In this document: positions 1 through 8,104 of the stretch, in pieces
How positions within the stretch are numbered: the stretch's first letter is position 1
How the letters are laid out: the number at the start of each line of letters is the position of its first letter
NCBI GenBank assembly: GCA_016713175.1
Contig: JADJPQ010000004.1
Coordinates: forward strand, 372,001 to 436,000
DNA length: 64,000 bases
Direction of reading: 5' to 3'
DNA from: Planctomycetota bacterium
Lineage (GTDB): Bacteria > Planctomycetota > UBA1135 > UBA2386
Made by a program: the position numbers and the translations under genes
Notes under the pieces: model-generated
What the model saw: only the letters and a program-made list of their open reading frames with translations
Database searches by the model: none
What the model was told of the DNA's origin: nothing

Positions 1-207
1 GACTCCGTCGTCGAGGGTACGACACGTATTTGGACGTGTACTTGCGGCGGGCTGTATTCGCCTTACAACCCTTGCGAGGGCGTTGGTTACATCGACACCG
101 TCACCAACGTGTGGAGCTTTGACTGCATTCGGACAACGTGCCCGGTTCCATGCACGGAGTTCAACTGGCCGCCCGTTGCGGCCCCTCAGCGAGTTTGCAA
201 CTGCTAG
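1..207 (+). CDS. C-terminal end of a Cys-rich protein (partial)
   Basis: Frame 1 is open from the first base to a TAG at 205-207, so this is the last 68 codons of a gene that begins left of the window. The visible part has eight Cys in 68 residues, starting with WTCTCGG and ending VCNC, and no hydrophobic segment. Many Cys with irregular spacing suggest an exported, disulfide-stabilised protein rather than a simple zinc site; this is inference. Only 18 bases separate it from the next gene, and a MauE-like gene (a family linked to disulfide maturation in methylamine dehydrogenase) follows, so the three may form one operon. No family was recognised. Confidence 0.55.
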   Translation, partial: DSVVEGTTRIWTCTCGGLYSPYNPCEGVGYIDTVTNVWSFDCIRTTCPVPCTEFNWPPVAAPQRVCNC

Positions 208-225
208 CCCGCTGGGTGCCTTCAC

Positions 226-1911
226 GTGTCCAACCCACATCCTGTCGTCCGGCGCCGCGTAGTCGCCGCAGGCTGTCTCGCCGTTGTTGTGGTGGTTGCA
301 GTTTTCGTGATTGCGACGCAAGCAACCCCAGACATGAGTCGCCAAGGGCTTGCTGGTCAGACCAGGGCGGCGTCGGCAGGCGCGGGTGTTTCAGCCGAGG
401 TATCAGCGTCTGCGGCGGATGACCGCGAAAAGCCGTCGATTGGCCCAGATACAATCGTCGTCGTGCAGGTTGCGGACTCATCAGGCAGTCCAATCGAGGG
501 CGCTTCCGTGTGCACCACCAACAGCCACGCGCGCCTGATCGCATCCGGCCAACTGACATCCCTTGGGGTGACTGACGCAACCGGGAGCGTGCTTGTGGCG
601 CAGAGCCGCCTGGGGCCGTTGCTGGAGCCACACTCCAGTCGCGTTGCTGCTGTTCACGGAGGCGTCCTGTACAGTGCGGCACGATTGCACGATACGCATT
701 ACCTCTGTACGGTTGAACGTCCCGAGACTGACTGTCAAATCCAGTGTCTTGATGAGTCGGGGCGGGCAGTTCCCGGTGTCGTCGTCATGATGTCCAGGGC
801 TGCGGTGCCGGCGGATCCGTCGTGGGAAGTGGCAGGGCCGGCGTCCCTCGTGAGTAATTCAAGCGCCGGAGACTATTGCGTCCATTACGGCGTGAGTGAT
901 GGCGCTGGCGCCATTCTTGTCTCGAATCTGGCGGCCGGGCTGTACCACTTCGACTTGTCTTGCGAGACTCATGTGTGTGTTGGAGGTTCGAGCCCGGGAG
1001 ACTCACAGATCGCCGTCCCTGGGGGAGTTGTTCGTGTTGTCATGCGGGAGGCTATTGCCGTTGTTGCGAACCTGGCTGACGACTATGAAGTCCTGGCGGT
1101 ACGGACGGTAGTGCCTGGAGCTGTTGACCTGCAAAACACCTTTTCCCCTCGCGAACTGCCCCGGCTGAACAGGCGCCTGCTGAAGAAATGGCCTGAAGCA
1201 ACTGTATGTCTGGCAGGTGTGAGAGTTGGCGGCGGCATCGGCTCTGCAATGGAGGCGAGGACGCGAATGTTGCTGAGACAAGGATCAAGCCACGGCTGGG
1301 CTGAGGTGACGACTGAGTTCGTCAAGTTGGAGCACGCTGTCCCGAGATTATTGCGTCCGGAACTGGTTCCCGATAACGGAGAAGAGGTTCATGTGGCTCT
1401 CGTCGACGCCGGCGGTAACGAGTATCGCGGGGTTGAACTGGCGCTGCGACATAAGGCGGCATCGAAACAGTTGCCCGATGTTCCGGTGCTTAGCGGGTCT
1501 GCGACTTGGCTGCCAACGGGTACCTATCTCGTGAGATGCAGGAACCAGAGCATGAGGCAGTTCTTTGACCAAGCGTATGAGATTGACGTCGACGGAGTGG
1601 GCGAGCCGCTGCAGGTGAAGTGCAGGGTCGGCCAGAGGTTGGTCGGTTGGCGACTGGAGATAGAGACAGAGTTTGGCGCTATCGGTACCGGTGGGGTCTT
1701 CGTGCGGCCGACTCCCTTTGGCTTGAAATCAAGCGTGTTTGGATTTGATGGTAAGTCGACTGTGGAGGATCTGTGGGGACCGGTCGGGAGAATGGCCGTA
1801 GAGGTGTCAACGCCAGGGTTCTTGCCAGCCGAGGCTGTGGTGGACCTGGTCGATGGTGGGGCACCGCAGCTCGTCGCTATCAAACTGATGAGGGCGAACG
1901 GTGGGAAGTAG
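226..1911 (+). CDS. Membrane-anchored exported protein with regulatory-carboxypeptidase-like domains
   Basis: 561 aa from a GTG start 18 bases after the upstream stop. The N-terminus has basic residues followed by a hydrophobic stretch (about residues 10-30), a signal anchor or uncleaved signal peptide. Two segments read like carboxypeptidase regulatory (Ig-like, CarboxypepD_reg) folds: one around VVVQVADSSGSPIEGASV and one around CQIQCLDESGRAVPGVVV. The rest, to residue 561, shows no motif I recognise. Base composition is less GC-rich than in the genes after 2.6 kb. The 3' end overlaps the MauE-like gene by 11 bases, so the two are probably co-transcribed and coupled. The role is unknown; a cell-surface protein is the likeliest reading. 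Confidence 0.6.
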   Translation: MSNPHPVVRRRVVAAGCLAVVVVVAVFVIATQATPDMSRQGLAGQTRAASAGAGVSAEVSASAADDREKPSIGPDTIVVVQVADSSGSPIEGASVCTTNSHARLIASGQLTSLGVTDATGSVLVAQSRLGPLLEPHSSRVAAVHGGVLYSAARLHDTHYLCTVERPETDCQIQCLDESGRAVPGVVVMMSRAAVPADPSWEVAGPASLVSNSSAGDYCVHYGVSDGAGAILVSNLAAGLYHFDLSCETHVCVGGSSPGDSQIAVPGGVVRVVMREAIAVVANLADDYEVLAVRTVVPGAVDLQNTFSPRELPRLNRRLLKKWPEATVCLAGVRVGGGIGSAMEARTRMLLRQGSSHGWAEVTTEFVKLEHAVPRLLRPELVPDNGEEVHVALVDAGGNEYRGVELALRHKAASKQLPDVPVLSGSATWLPTGTYLVRCRNQSMRQFFDQAYEIDVDGVGEPLQVKCRVGQRLVGWRLEIETEFGAIGTGGVFVRPTPFGLKSSVFGFDGKSTVEDLWGPVGRMAVEVSTPGFLPAEAVVDLVDGGAPQLVAIKLMRANGGK

Positions 1912-2359
1912 CGGTCTTCCGTGGCGGTTCTGGATAATCCGGACTTTCATGATAAGCGTACTGCTGTTCGTCGCCGGTGGGAAACTACAGTCGCTGGTCC
2001 TTGGAGTGGAGCATGATGGCACAACATGGGCCGCGGGACTGGGCTTGATCCTCGAGTTGGTCGCGCTCGCGATGCTGGTCGACGGCCGCACAGTGGCTCT
2101 CGCGTATGTTGGGTGCGCGGTCTTTGCTGCCGTTGCTATTGCTTGGCACTGGACTCACCCTGGGCGGGTCTGCGGGTGCCTTGGTGCGTGGGCTCGTTTG
2201 GCGGGAACCGAGGTTGCCGTCGCGGCCTTGATCGGGTGCACTGCCTGTCTCGGCGCGATGCTGGATTCGGGTGTCACCCGGCGACACCCAAGGAACCAGC
2301 CAGACCGCCGGAATCACCCGGATCCTGACCGCCGTCTGCAACGAAGAGTCCTTCCATGA
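1901..2359 (+). CDS. MauE/DoxX-like integral membrane protein
   Basis: 152 aa with about four hydrophobic segments and a Cys pair in GRVCGCLGAW between segments, the pattern seen in MauE-like and DoxX-like membrane proteins. MauE is needed to mature methylamine dehydrogenase, whose small subunit carries many disulfides, and a redox role has been proposed. Here the protein is downstream of a Cys-rich exported protein, so a similar disulfide-handling role is plausible but is inference. It overlaps the preceding gene by 11 bases and the next possible gene by 4 bases (ATGA). After the last helix the C-terminus is a hydrophilic tail rich in Arg and Pro. Assignment to MauE rather than another four-helix family is moderate. 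Confidence 0.55.
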   Translation: MGSSGLPWRFWIIRTFMISVLLFVAGGKLQSLVLGVEHDGTTWAAGLGLILELVALAMLVDGRTVALAYVGCAVFAAVAIAWHWTHPGRVCGCLGAWARLAGTEVAVAALIGCTACLGAMLDSGVTRRHPRNQPDRRNHPDPDRRLQRRVLP

Positions 2360-2910
2360 AGTGGTGGTCGACGATGGTCGCCGCGATGTTGGCTGTCGCG
2401 AGCTTCTTGCCGTGTGTTTGGTGGCGCTGCTGTTCGATTGCCGACCTCCTGGCTGCCCACCCGCGGTTGCCAGAGGCCGGCATCCGCGTTGCGCTCAGGC
2501 ATGCCGCCGCGGTTCTGCAGTGTGAGGTCCTCGTCACTCCCGTGCCTCGCGCCGTCGTCGCATCAGTCCTACTGCACGACGCGTGCGATCGCATTGCCGA
2601 GTCGTGGCCCGCTGACCGGCTCTGGCGCGAACCAAAGCGCCCGCGACTTGCGCGTGCTCCTCAGTCCACCAGCACCGCAAACTCGGCACACGACGCCCAC
2701 GGCCGGCCGGCGACTTCCCGGTGCGCAACCAGCCGGACCATCCGCACCCCGGCCGCTTTGGCCGCCAGCCGCACCGTCTGTGCCACCGGGTTGTTCTCGA
2801 TGTTCGAGAACGTGCCCTTGCCGACCGACCGCCATTGCCGGCCATCACTGCTGACCGCGAACTCCCAATCGGCGACCGTGCCATTGCTGCCCGAAGCGCG
2901 CGGCAGATAG
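2356..2910 (+). CDS. Doubtful small exported protein, C-terminal part antisense to the fucosidase
   Basis: The ATG sits in an ATGA overlap with the MauE-like stop, and the first 20 residues (MKWWSTMVAAMLAVASFLPC) resemble a signal peptide, so translation may well start here. However, the frame runs on for about 250 bases antisense to the 3' end of the fucosidase gene at 2661, and that part is Arg/Ser/Ala-rich and looks like noncoding shadow. The real gene may have ended near 2650 and been truncated or frameshifted when the neighbouring segment was joined. Composition changes here from the less GC-rich left edge to the typical background. No family recognised. Confidence 0.3.
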   Translation: MKWWSTMVAAMLAVASFLPCVWWRCCSIADLLAAHPRLPEAGIRVALRHAAAVLQCEVLVTPVPRAVVASVLLHDACDRIAESWPADRLWREPKRPRLARAPQSTSTANSAHDAHGRPATSRCATSRTIRTPAALAASRTVCATGLFSMFENVPLPTDRHCRPSLLTANSQSATVPLLPEARGR

Positions 2911-4745
2911 ACGAATCCCGTGACCTCGACCACTTCGCCGAGATCGATCGTCAGATGATGCGGGTGGGATGGCGTGTCCGGCCGATAGCGCGTGTGCCAG
3001 ATCGTGTTCGGATCGCCGTCGATCGCGTGCTCCTGCGCTTCGCCCGGCGCCTGCTGGCTCGAGGAATCGAGGATCGTCCATTTGCTCGCACACAGACCGA
3101 ACGTCGCCGAAGCCGAGGCGCCGGTCGTCAGCGCCAACGCGGTGCTGTCCGCCTTGGCGAATGTCGATGCGCGCACCGTGCCGCCGCGCGGCAGCGGGAA
3201 CGGCCGGTCATACCGAGCTGACGCGGTCGTCGGCGTCGAGCCGTCGGTCGTGTAGTGGATCACGCCGGCCGTCGCTTGCAGGGTCACCTTGCCGTCGCGA
3301 TCGCGCCGGATCGTCGGCGGCGACAGCAGGTCGGGGGAACGGTGCACCGAGAAGTGATGGATCGCCGCCTTGCCGCGCGTCTGCTCGAGCCAATAGCGGA
3401 CGCCGTTGGCCTCGAGCCTGGGCAGCCGGAGCAGCCGACGATGGCCGATCGTGCCGCCGCGTTCCAGTTCGCGCCAGGACTGGCCATCCCAGACATCGAT
3501 CCGGAACGCTTCGACGCGCTGCCCGGAAGTGGCGGTGTCTTCGCGCAAGTCGAGCACGTCGAACTCGGTCGGCGAGTTGAAGTAGATCTCGCCGGCCTTG
3601 GCGTAGGTCTTGCGCATGGCGCCGGCGGCGAGGTCGTTGCCGAACGTCGCGTCCAGCACGGCGCCGAGGTCCTGCAGTACCGCGACATCGGGATCGGGGA
3701 TCCTGCCACGGCGATCGGCCGGCACGTTCAGCAGCAGCACGGCGTTGCCGCCGACCGCGCCGTACCAGTAGTCGAGCAGCGTCGCGAGCGGCTTGACCTG
3801 CGTGTCCTCGCGCGGATGCCAGAACCAACCCGGCCGGATCGAGACGTCGGTCTCCGCCGGCCACCAGGTCAGCCGGCGGGCGCCGCGCAGGCGTTGCCGG
3901 CTGCCCAGATCCTGCTCCTGATTGCGTTCGCGCAGTTGCCAGAGCGCTTGCCAGGCCGCGCGCGACTCGACCAGGGAGCCCGCGTCGTCGGTGGACAGCG
4001 GCAGCACGCTCCATTCCGCGGCCCGCGTGTGGCCGCCTTCGTTGCCGACCCAGCGAACGTCTGGACCGGTGATCGCGATCACGGCGTCGGGTTGCAGTTG
4101 CCGGATCAGCCGGAAGTGGCCCTGCCAGTCGAACAGGGCGGGATCGTCGGCCGGACAATGCGCGCCGTCGAACCAGACCTCGAACAACGGGCCATAGCCG
4201 GTCAGCAGTTCGCGCAGTTGGGTCGCGAACACCGCGTTGTAGTCCTTGCTGCCGAACGTCGGCTGGTGCCGATCCCACGGCGACAGATAGACGCCGAACT
4301 GCAGACCATGCGTCCTGCACGCGTCGGCAACCGCGCGGACGACGTCGCCCTGGCCGTTCTGCCAAGGACTGCTGCGAACACTGTGCGCGGTGGTCGCGGT
4401 CGGCCACAGGCAGAAGCCATCGTGATGCTTGCAGGTCAGGATCAGTCCCTTCATGCCGGCAGCGGCGAACGCGCGGACCCATTGATCGGCGTCGAGAGCG
4501 GTCGGCGCGAACGTGGTCGCCGACTCGGTGCCCTCACCCCATTCGCGGTCGGTGAACGTGTTCATGCCAAAGTGCACGAACGCGGTGAAGCCGAGCGACT
4601 GCCAGCGCACCTGGCGCGGCTCCGGGCGCAGTGCGGCCGCAGCGGCGATCGTGTCGGCATCGCTGGCACCGGCTGCCAGCAGGGCCGGTTGCTGGGCGGG
4701 CAACAGGAATGTCAGCAGGGAGAGCAGCGGGAGGCACGGACGCAT
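2661..4745 (-). CDS. GH29 alpha-L-fucosidase with C-terminal carbohydrate-binding domain
   Basis: 694 aa, starting at the ATG whose product opens with a signal peptide (MRPCLPLLSLLTFLLPAQQ); longer frames upstream lack one. The GH29 barrel begins around residue 48 with FVHFGMNTFTDREWG (56-70). KHHDGFCLWPT follows (106-116), and EVWFDGAH (189-196) contains the family nucleophile, Asp193. After the barrel comes a small chitobiase-C-terminal-like Ig domain (IHYTTDGSTPTT), and the last 140 residues form an F5/8-type (discoidin, CBM32-like) domain (AIDGDPNTIWHTRY). It should remove fucose from host or algal glycans in the periplasm or outside the cell. It is the last gene of the minus-strand run symporter, hydrolase, histidine kinase, fucosidase; the gap to the kinase is 31 bases. 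Confidence 0.9.
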   Translation of the reverse strand: MRPCLPLLSLLTFLLPAQQPALLAAGASDADTIAAAAALRPEPRQVRWQSLGFTAFVHFGMNTFTDREWGEGTESATTFAPTALDADQWVRAFAAAGMKGLILTCKHHDGFCLWPTATTAHSVRSSPWQNGQGDVVRAVADACRTHGLQFGVYLSPWDRHQPTFGSKDYNAVFATQLRELLTGYGPLFEVWFDGAHCPADDPALFDWQGHFRLIRQLQPDAVIAITGPDVRWVGNEGGHTRAAEWSVLPLSTDDAGSLVESRAAWQALWQLRERNQEQDLGSRQRLRGARRLTWWPAETDVSIRPGWFWHPREDTQVKPLATLLDYWYGAVGGNAVLLLNVPADRRGRIPDPDVAVLQDLGAVLDATFGNDLAAGAMRKTYAKAGEIYFNSPTEFDVLDLREDTATSGQRVEAFRIDVWDGQSWRELERGGTIGHRRLLRLPRLEANGVRYWLEQTRGKAAIHHFSVHRSPDLLSPPTIRRDRDGKVTLQATAGVIHYTTDGSTPTTASARYDRPFPLPRGGTVRASTFAKADSTALALTTGASASATFGLCASKWTILDSSSQQAPGEAQEHAIDGDPNTIWHTRYRPDTPSHPHHLTIDLGEVVEVTGFVYLPRASGSNGTVADWEFAVSSDGRQWRSVGKGTFSNIENNPVAQTVRLAAKAAGVRMVRLVAHREVAGRPWASCAEFAVLVD

Positions 4746-4776
4746 GGCCGCGACGTTAGCGCGGCGATGGCCCTGG

Positions 4777-6636
4777 TCACGCGCCGACGGCGACTTCACG
4801 CAGGCGGCGCAGCAGGTCGGCAAACGCGAACGGCTTGCTGACGATCGGCGCCCGGCATCGGCGCGCGAACGCCGCGGCATCGGGCGAGGTCAGGTCGCCG
4901 GTGACGAAGACCAGCCGGCGGAGCAGGTCCGGTGCGTGCCGGGACAGGTGGTCGTAGAGCCCGCTGCCCGCCATGCCGGGCATCCGCAGATCGCACAACA
5001 GCGCGTCGAAGCGTTCGGTCTGCAGCAGCGGCAGGGCGCTCTCGGCGGAATCGGTGGCGGTGGTTCGCCAGCCGGCGGTCCTGGCGTGGCGCTCGATCGA
5101 CGAGCGGACCTGGGGTTCGTCATCGATGATCAGCAGGCGCAGCGGGCTACCATCGGCGGCGTGGGGTGGCGGGGCCGGTGCTGGTGGTGCCGCGGGCATC
5201 GGCGCCGCGGCCGGCGCGCACGGCAGTTCGACGGTGAACTGCGCGCCGCCGCAGTCGGCGTCGCCGACCTGGATCGTGCCGCCGTGCGCGGTGACCATCG
5301 CCTGCGCAACCGGCAATCCGAGGCCGGAACCGCAACCCGGCGGCTTGGTGGTGAAGAACGGTTCGAAGATGCGCCCGCGGTCGGCGAGCGGGACGCCACG
5401 ACCCTGGTCGGCGATCTGCACGATCCAGCGATCTGCGGCCGTGCGGGTCGTCACCGTGACGGTGCCAGGCCGCGGCGACGCATGCAGCGCGTTGACCAGC
5501 AGATTGGTCAGCACCTGCTCGATACCGGCCGCGTCGCCAATCAGCGTCGTCGTCGCCGCGTTGGCGGTGGTGCGGAGCGTCAACCCCGCCTGGGCGAACT
5601 GCGGCCGCAGCCCGGCGACCACACGTTCCACCAAGGCATCGGCGTCGATCCGGTCGCGCGTCTGCACCGGTTGGCGACCGAGCACCGACAGCCGTTGCAC
5701 GATCGCGCGGCAACGGTCGGCCTGTTCGAGCACGATGCGGGCAGCTTCGCGGCGTGTGGGGCCATCGGCGGCGTCGAGGTCGGCGGCAAAGCCGAGGATC
5801 GCCGTCAGCGGGTTGTTGATCTCGTGGGCGACGCCGGACACCAGGGTCGACAGGGCGCGGAGGCGTTCATCGCGCTGGACCTGGGCCCGCAGCCGATCGC
5901 GTTCCGCAGCGGCCTGCAAGGCCTGCCGCTGCACGTCCTGGACGACGACGACGATCAGCGCGGCGCCGAGTGTCACCTGCATGACGACATCGATCAGCGA
6001 GTTGCACCGCAGCAGGAAGGACCAGGACGAGTCCACGCGCGGATGCACCGGGTCGACACCGATCACCGTGACGGCATAAGCACACCAGATCGCGGCCCAG
6101 GTGAGCATCGTGGCCGCCGCCACGCGGCAGCCGAGTTCCTCGGGCGATGGCCCCTGGCGCAGCGCGCGCGCGGCCAGCACGAATGCGGTGATGGCCAGGG
6201 GTGCCTGGACCAGCAGCGTCGATTCGATGGAAGGGAGCATCGCGGCCAAGGCCGCCAGCAACGCCACGGTCGGGCCGGTCCAGCGCACCCAGGTCGTCGG
6301 CCACGGCTGGCCCCGGAGGGCCCGTGCGCCACCGAGCAGGTACCAGAAGAACCCGACCTTGCCGACGAAGTAGATCGCGTAGCAGGCACGCGTCAGCAGG
6401 TGGTTCTCCGTCAGCGGCTCGCCGAGGACATGGTGGTGCGCGCCAAGAAAGCGCACGGTGATCGCGCTGAGCCCGACCGCGAGCAGCAGGAATGCGGTGG
6501 ACCAACGACGAAGCCAGGCCGACGGCTGCAGTCGGCGGCCGAGCAGCATCAGGAAACCGGCGACGATCCAGGCGAGGATGCACTGGATCAACAGGGACAC
6601 GAGGCTGAAGAACCCCGTGCTGTCGAGGAAGAACAT
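4777..6636 (-). CDS. Hybrid sensor histidine kinase with receiver domain
   Basis: 619 aa from the ATG giving MFFLDSTGFFSLVSLLIQC; frames starting further upstream overlap the hydrolase gene. The first 235 residues hold about seven hydrophobic segments (7TM-like sensor) with no clear ligand site. A short coiled coil leads to the HisKA H-box SGVAHEINNPLTAILG with phospho-acceptor His271. The HATPase domain shows LTNLLVNALHASPRPG (N box), DQGRGVP and GSGLGLPVAQAM. A Pro/Ala linker then leads to a receiver domain (about 499-619) with IIDDE, Asp549 in LCDLRMPG and Lys601 in VSKP. No separate response regulator lies next to it. Its position between a hydrolase (40-base gap) and the fucosidase (31-base gap) suggests it senses a substrate handled by this operon. 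Confidence 0.9.
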   Translation of the reverse strand: MFFLDSTGFFSLVSLLIQCILAWIVAGFLMLLGRRLQPSAWLRRWSTAFLLLAVGLSAITVRFLGAHHHVLGEPLTENHLLTRACYAIYFVGKVGFFWYLLGGARALRGQPWPTTWVRWTGPTVALLAALAAMLPSIESTLLVQAPLAITAFVLAARALRQGPSPEELGCRVAAATMLTWAAIWCAYAVTVIGVDPVHPRVDSSWSFLLRCNSLIDVVMQVTLGAALIVVVVQDVQRQALQAAAERDRLRAQVQRDERLRALSTLVSGVAHEINNPLTAILGFAADLDAADGPTRREAARIVLEQADRCRAIVQRLSVLGRQPVQTRDRIDADALVERVVAGLRPQFAQAGLTLRTTANAATTTLIGDAAGIEQVLTNLLVNALHASPRPGTVTVTTRTAADRWIVQIADQGRGVPLADRGRIFEPFFTTKPPGCGSGLGLPVAQAMVTAHGGTIQVGDADCGGAQFTVELPCAPAAAPMPAAPPAPAPPPHAADGSPLRLLIIDDEPQVRSSIERHARTAGWRTTATDSAESALPLLQTERFDALLCDLRMPGMAGSGLYDHLSRHAPDLLRRLVFVTGDLTSPDAAAFARRCRAPIVSKPFAFADLLRRLREVAVGA

Positions 6637-6676
6637 GAGGCGGACCTGGGGACTGCCAGGATAGCGCGGCAGGTTG

Positions 6677-8104
6677 CTACTTTCGCGGTGTCGCGGCGAG
6701 GGTGGTGTCGAAGAACGCGAACACGTCCGGCAGCGCGAGTTGCACGATCGCGAAGTGCTCGACGCCTTCGTACTCGCGCAACTGGCTGGCGGCACCGGCG
6801 GACTCGAGGGCGGTGGCCAGGGATCGGGCTGCGGACCGGGCGAAATCGCGCGTGCCGACGCCGACGAAGGCCGGCAGGCCCGCCAGCCCCTTGGCGCCGC
6901 GGGCGTTGCCGCCGCCGCCGAGCGGTGCGATCGCGGCGACCCGTCGCGGCGAACGGACGGCGGCGGCGATGACCTGCGCGGCGCCCATCGAGTGGCCGAC
7001 CAGCAGCACCTTGCTCTTGTCGATCGGGTAGCGCGCGGCCAGCGCGTCGACCAGTGCGAACACATCGCTGCCGGCGAACGCCTCGACGCGCGGCGCCACC
7101 AGCAGCCAGCCGCGGGCGGTGCACAGGCGGACGATCTCGCCGTCGCCGTAGCCGTCGAAGAACAGGTTCTCGGAGCCGCCGGCGCCGTGCAGCGCGACGA
7201 CCAGCGGGCAGCGTTCGCCGTTGCCCGCGTCGGCCGGAACCGCCAGCCGGACCGCCATCGTCCTCGAGCCGACCGGGACGCGCAGCCAGAACTGTCCGGT
7301 CCGCGTCGCATCGAACCAGTGGCTGTCGGCCGGCAGCTTCGCCAGCGCCTCCGCCTCGGCGAGCAACACGGCGCCGGGCAACGGGGTTTCCTCGGCGCGT
7401 CTCCTCGTCATGCCGAGCAGCGTGCGAGCGTGCGCTCGCAAGGTCGCCGACTCGATCGTCGGCTTCGCCTCGCGGTCGCCGTCCGGGGTCACTGCGGCGA
7501 GGCGCGCCTGCAGGTCGTCGACGATCGACAGGGCGGTCGTGCGAGCCACCAGTTCGCGGTCGCCGCGGCTGATCGACCAGCGCAGCTCATGGTCACCCGC
7601 AGGCAGATCGCGCAGCGGCAGTTCGATGGTCTGCGGCAGCTCACCGATCCGGACGGACACAGGGGCCCAGGCCGGGTGCTGCGCAGCGGCGATCTGAAGA
7701 ACGAGGTCGCCCGGCGGTTCTTCGTCGATCGTGTAGGCCGCGCGCAGCTCGGCCGTCGCCGCCGGGCTCGCGCGGTCGATCAGCCGGGAGGTCAGCGCCA
7801 ATTGCAGCGTGTGGGCGTGCCGTTCGTCGGCGTCCGGGGGCTCTGTGCGCAGGGCGAAGTTCGCGCGATCGATCGCCTGCACGACGGCCTTGGTGTCGAG
7901 CCGGAAGAACGACTGGACGGCCAGGTTCATCTCGACCATGGCGGGATCGCGGCGCGCCGGATCGGTCACGCGCGCCAGTTCGCGTTCGAACGCGCGCAGT
8001 CGCAGGCCGAGTTCGAGGCGATCGACCTGGGCGGGCAGCGCGGCGGCGAACAGGAGCAGGCAGGTGCACGCAGACTCAGCCACGGGCGTTCGACGGGCCA
8101 TCAT
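6677..8104 (-). CDS. Exported alpha/beta hydrolase
   Basis: 475 aa with an N-terminal signal peptide (CTCLLLFAAALPAQ). The first 270 residues are a helical and beta-rich region without a motif I recognise. The C-terminal 200 residues are an alpha/beta hydrolase: ALHGAGGSENLFFDGYG contains the oxyanion loop, GHSMG carries the nucleophile Ser372, and Asp420 and His450 are plausible partners. An esterase or deacetylase acting on a plant or algal polymer would fit the fucosidase and symporter neighbours, but the substrate is not shown. The start overlaps the symporter 3' end by 29 bases; an ATG one codon later is equally possible. The gap to the downstream kinase is 40 bases. Confidence 0.85.
   Translation of the reverse strand: MMARRTPVAESACTCLLLFAAALPAQVDRLELGLRLRAFERELARVTDPARRDPAMVEMNLAVQSFFRLDTKAVVQAIDRANFALRTEPPDADERHAHTLQLALTSRLIDRASPAATAELRAAYTIDEEPPGDLVLQIAAAQHPAWAPVSVRIGELPQTIELPLRDLPAGDHELRWSISRGDRELVARTTALSIVDDLQARLAAVTPDGDREAKPTIESATLRAHARTLLGMTRRRAEETPLPGAVLLAEAEALAKLPADSHWFDATRTGQFWLRVPVGSRTMAVRLAVPADAGNGERCPLVVALHGAGGSENLFFDGYGDGEIVRLCTARGWLLVAPRVEAFAGSDVFALVDALAARYPIDKSKVLLVGHSMGAAQVIAAAVRSPRRVAAIAPLGGGGNARGAKGLAGLPAFVGVGTRDFARSAARSLATALESAGAASQLREYEGVEHFAIVQLALPDVFAFFDTTLAATPRK

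Noticed and set aside
4513..6972. Long open frame on the plus strand opposite the fucosidase start and histidine kinase
   Set aside because: It is antisense to genes with clear catalytic motifs and is Arg/Gln/Gly-rich without any recognisable domain; typical shadow in GC-rich DNA.
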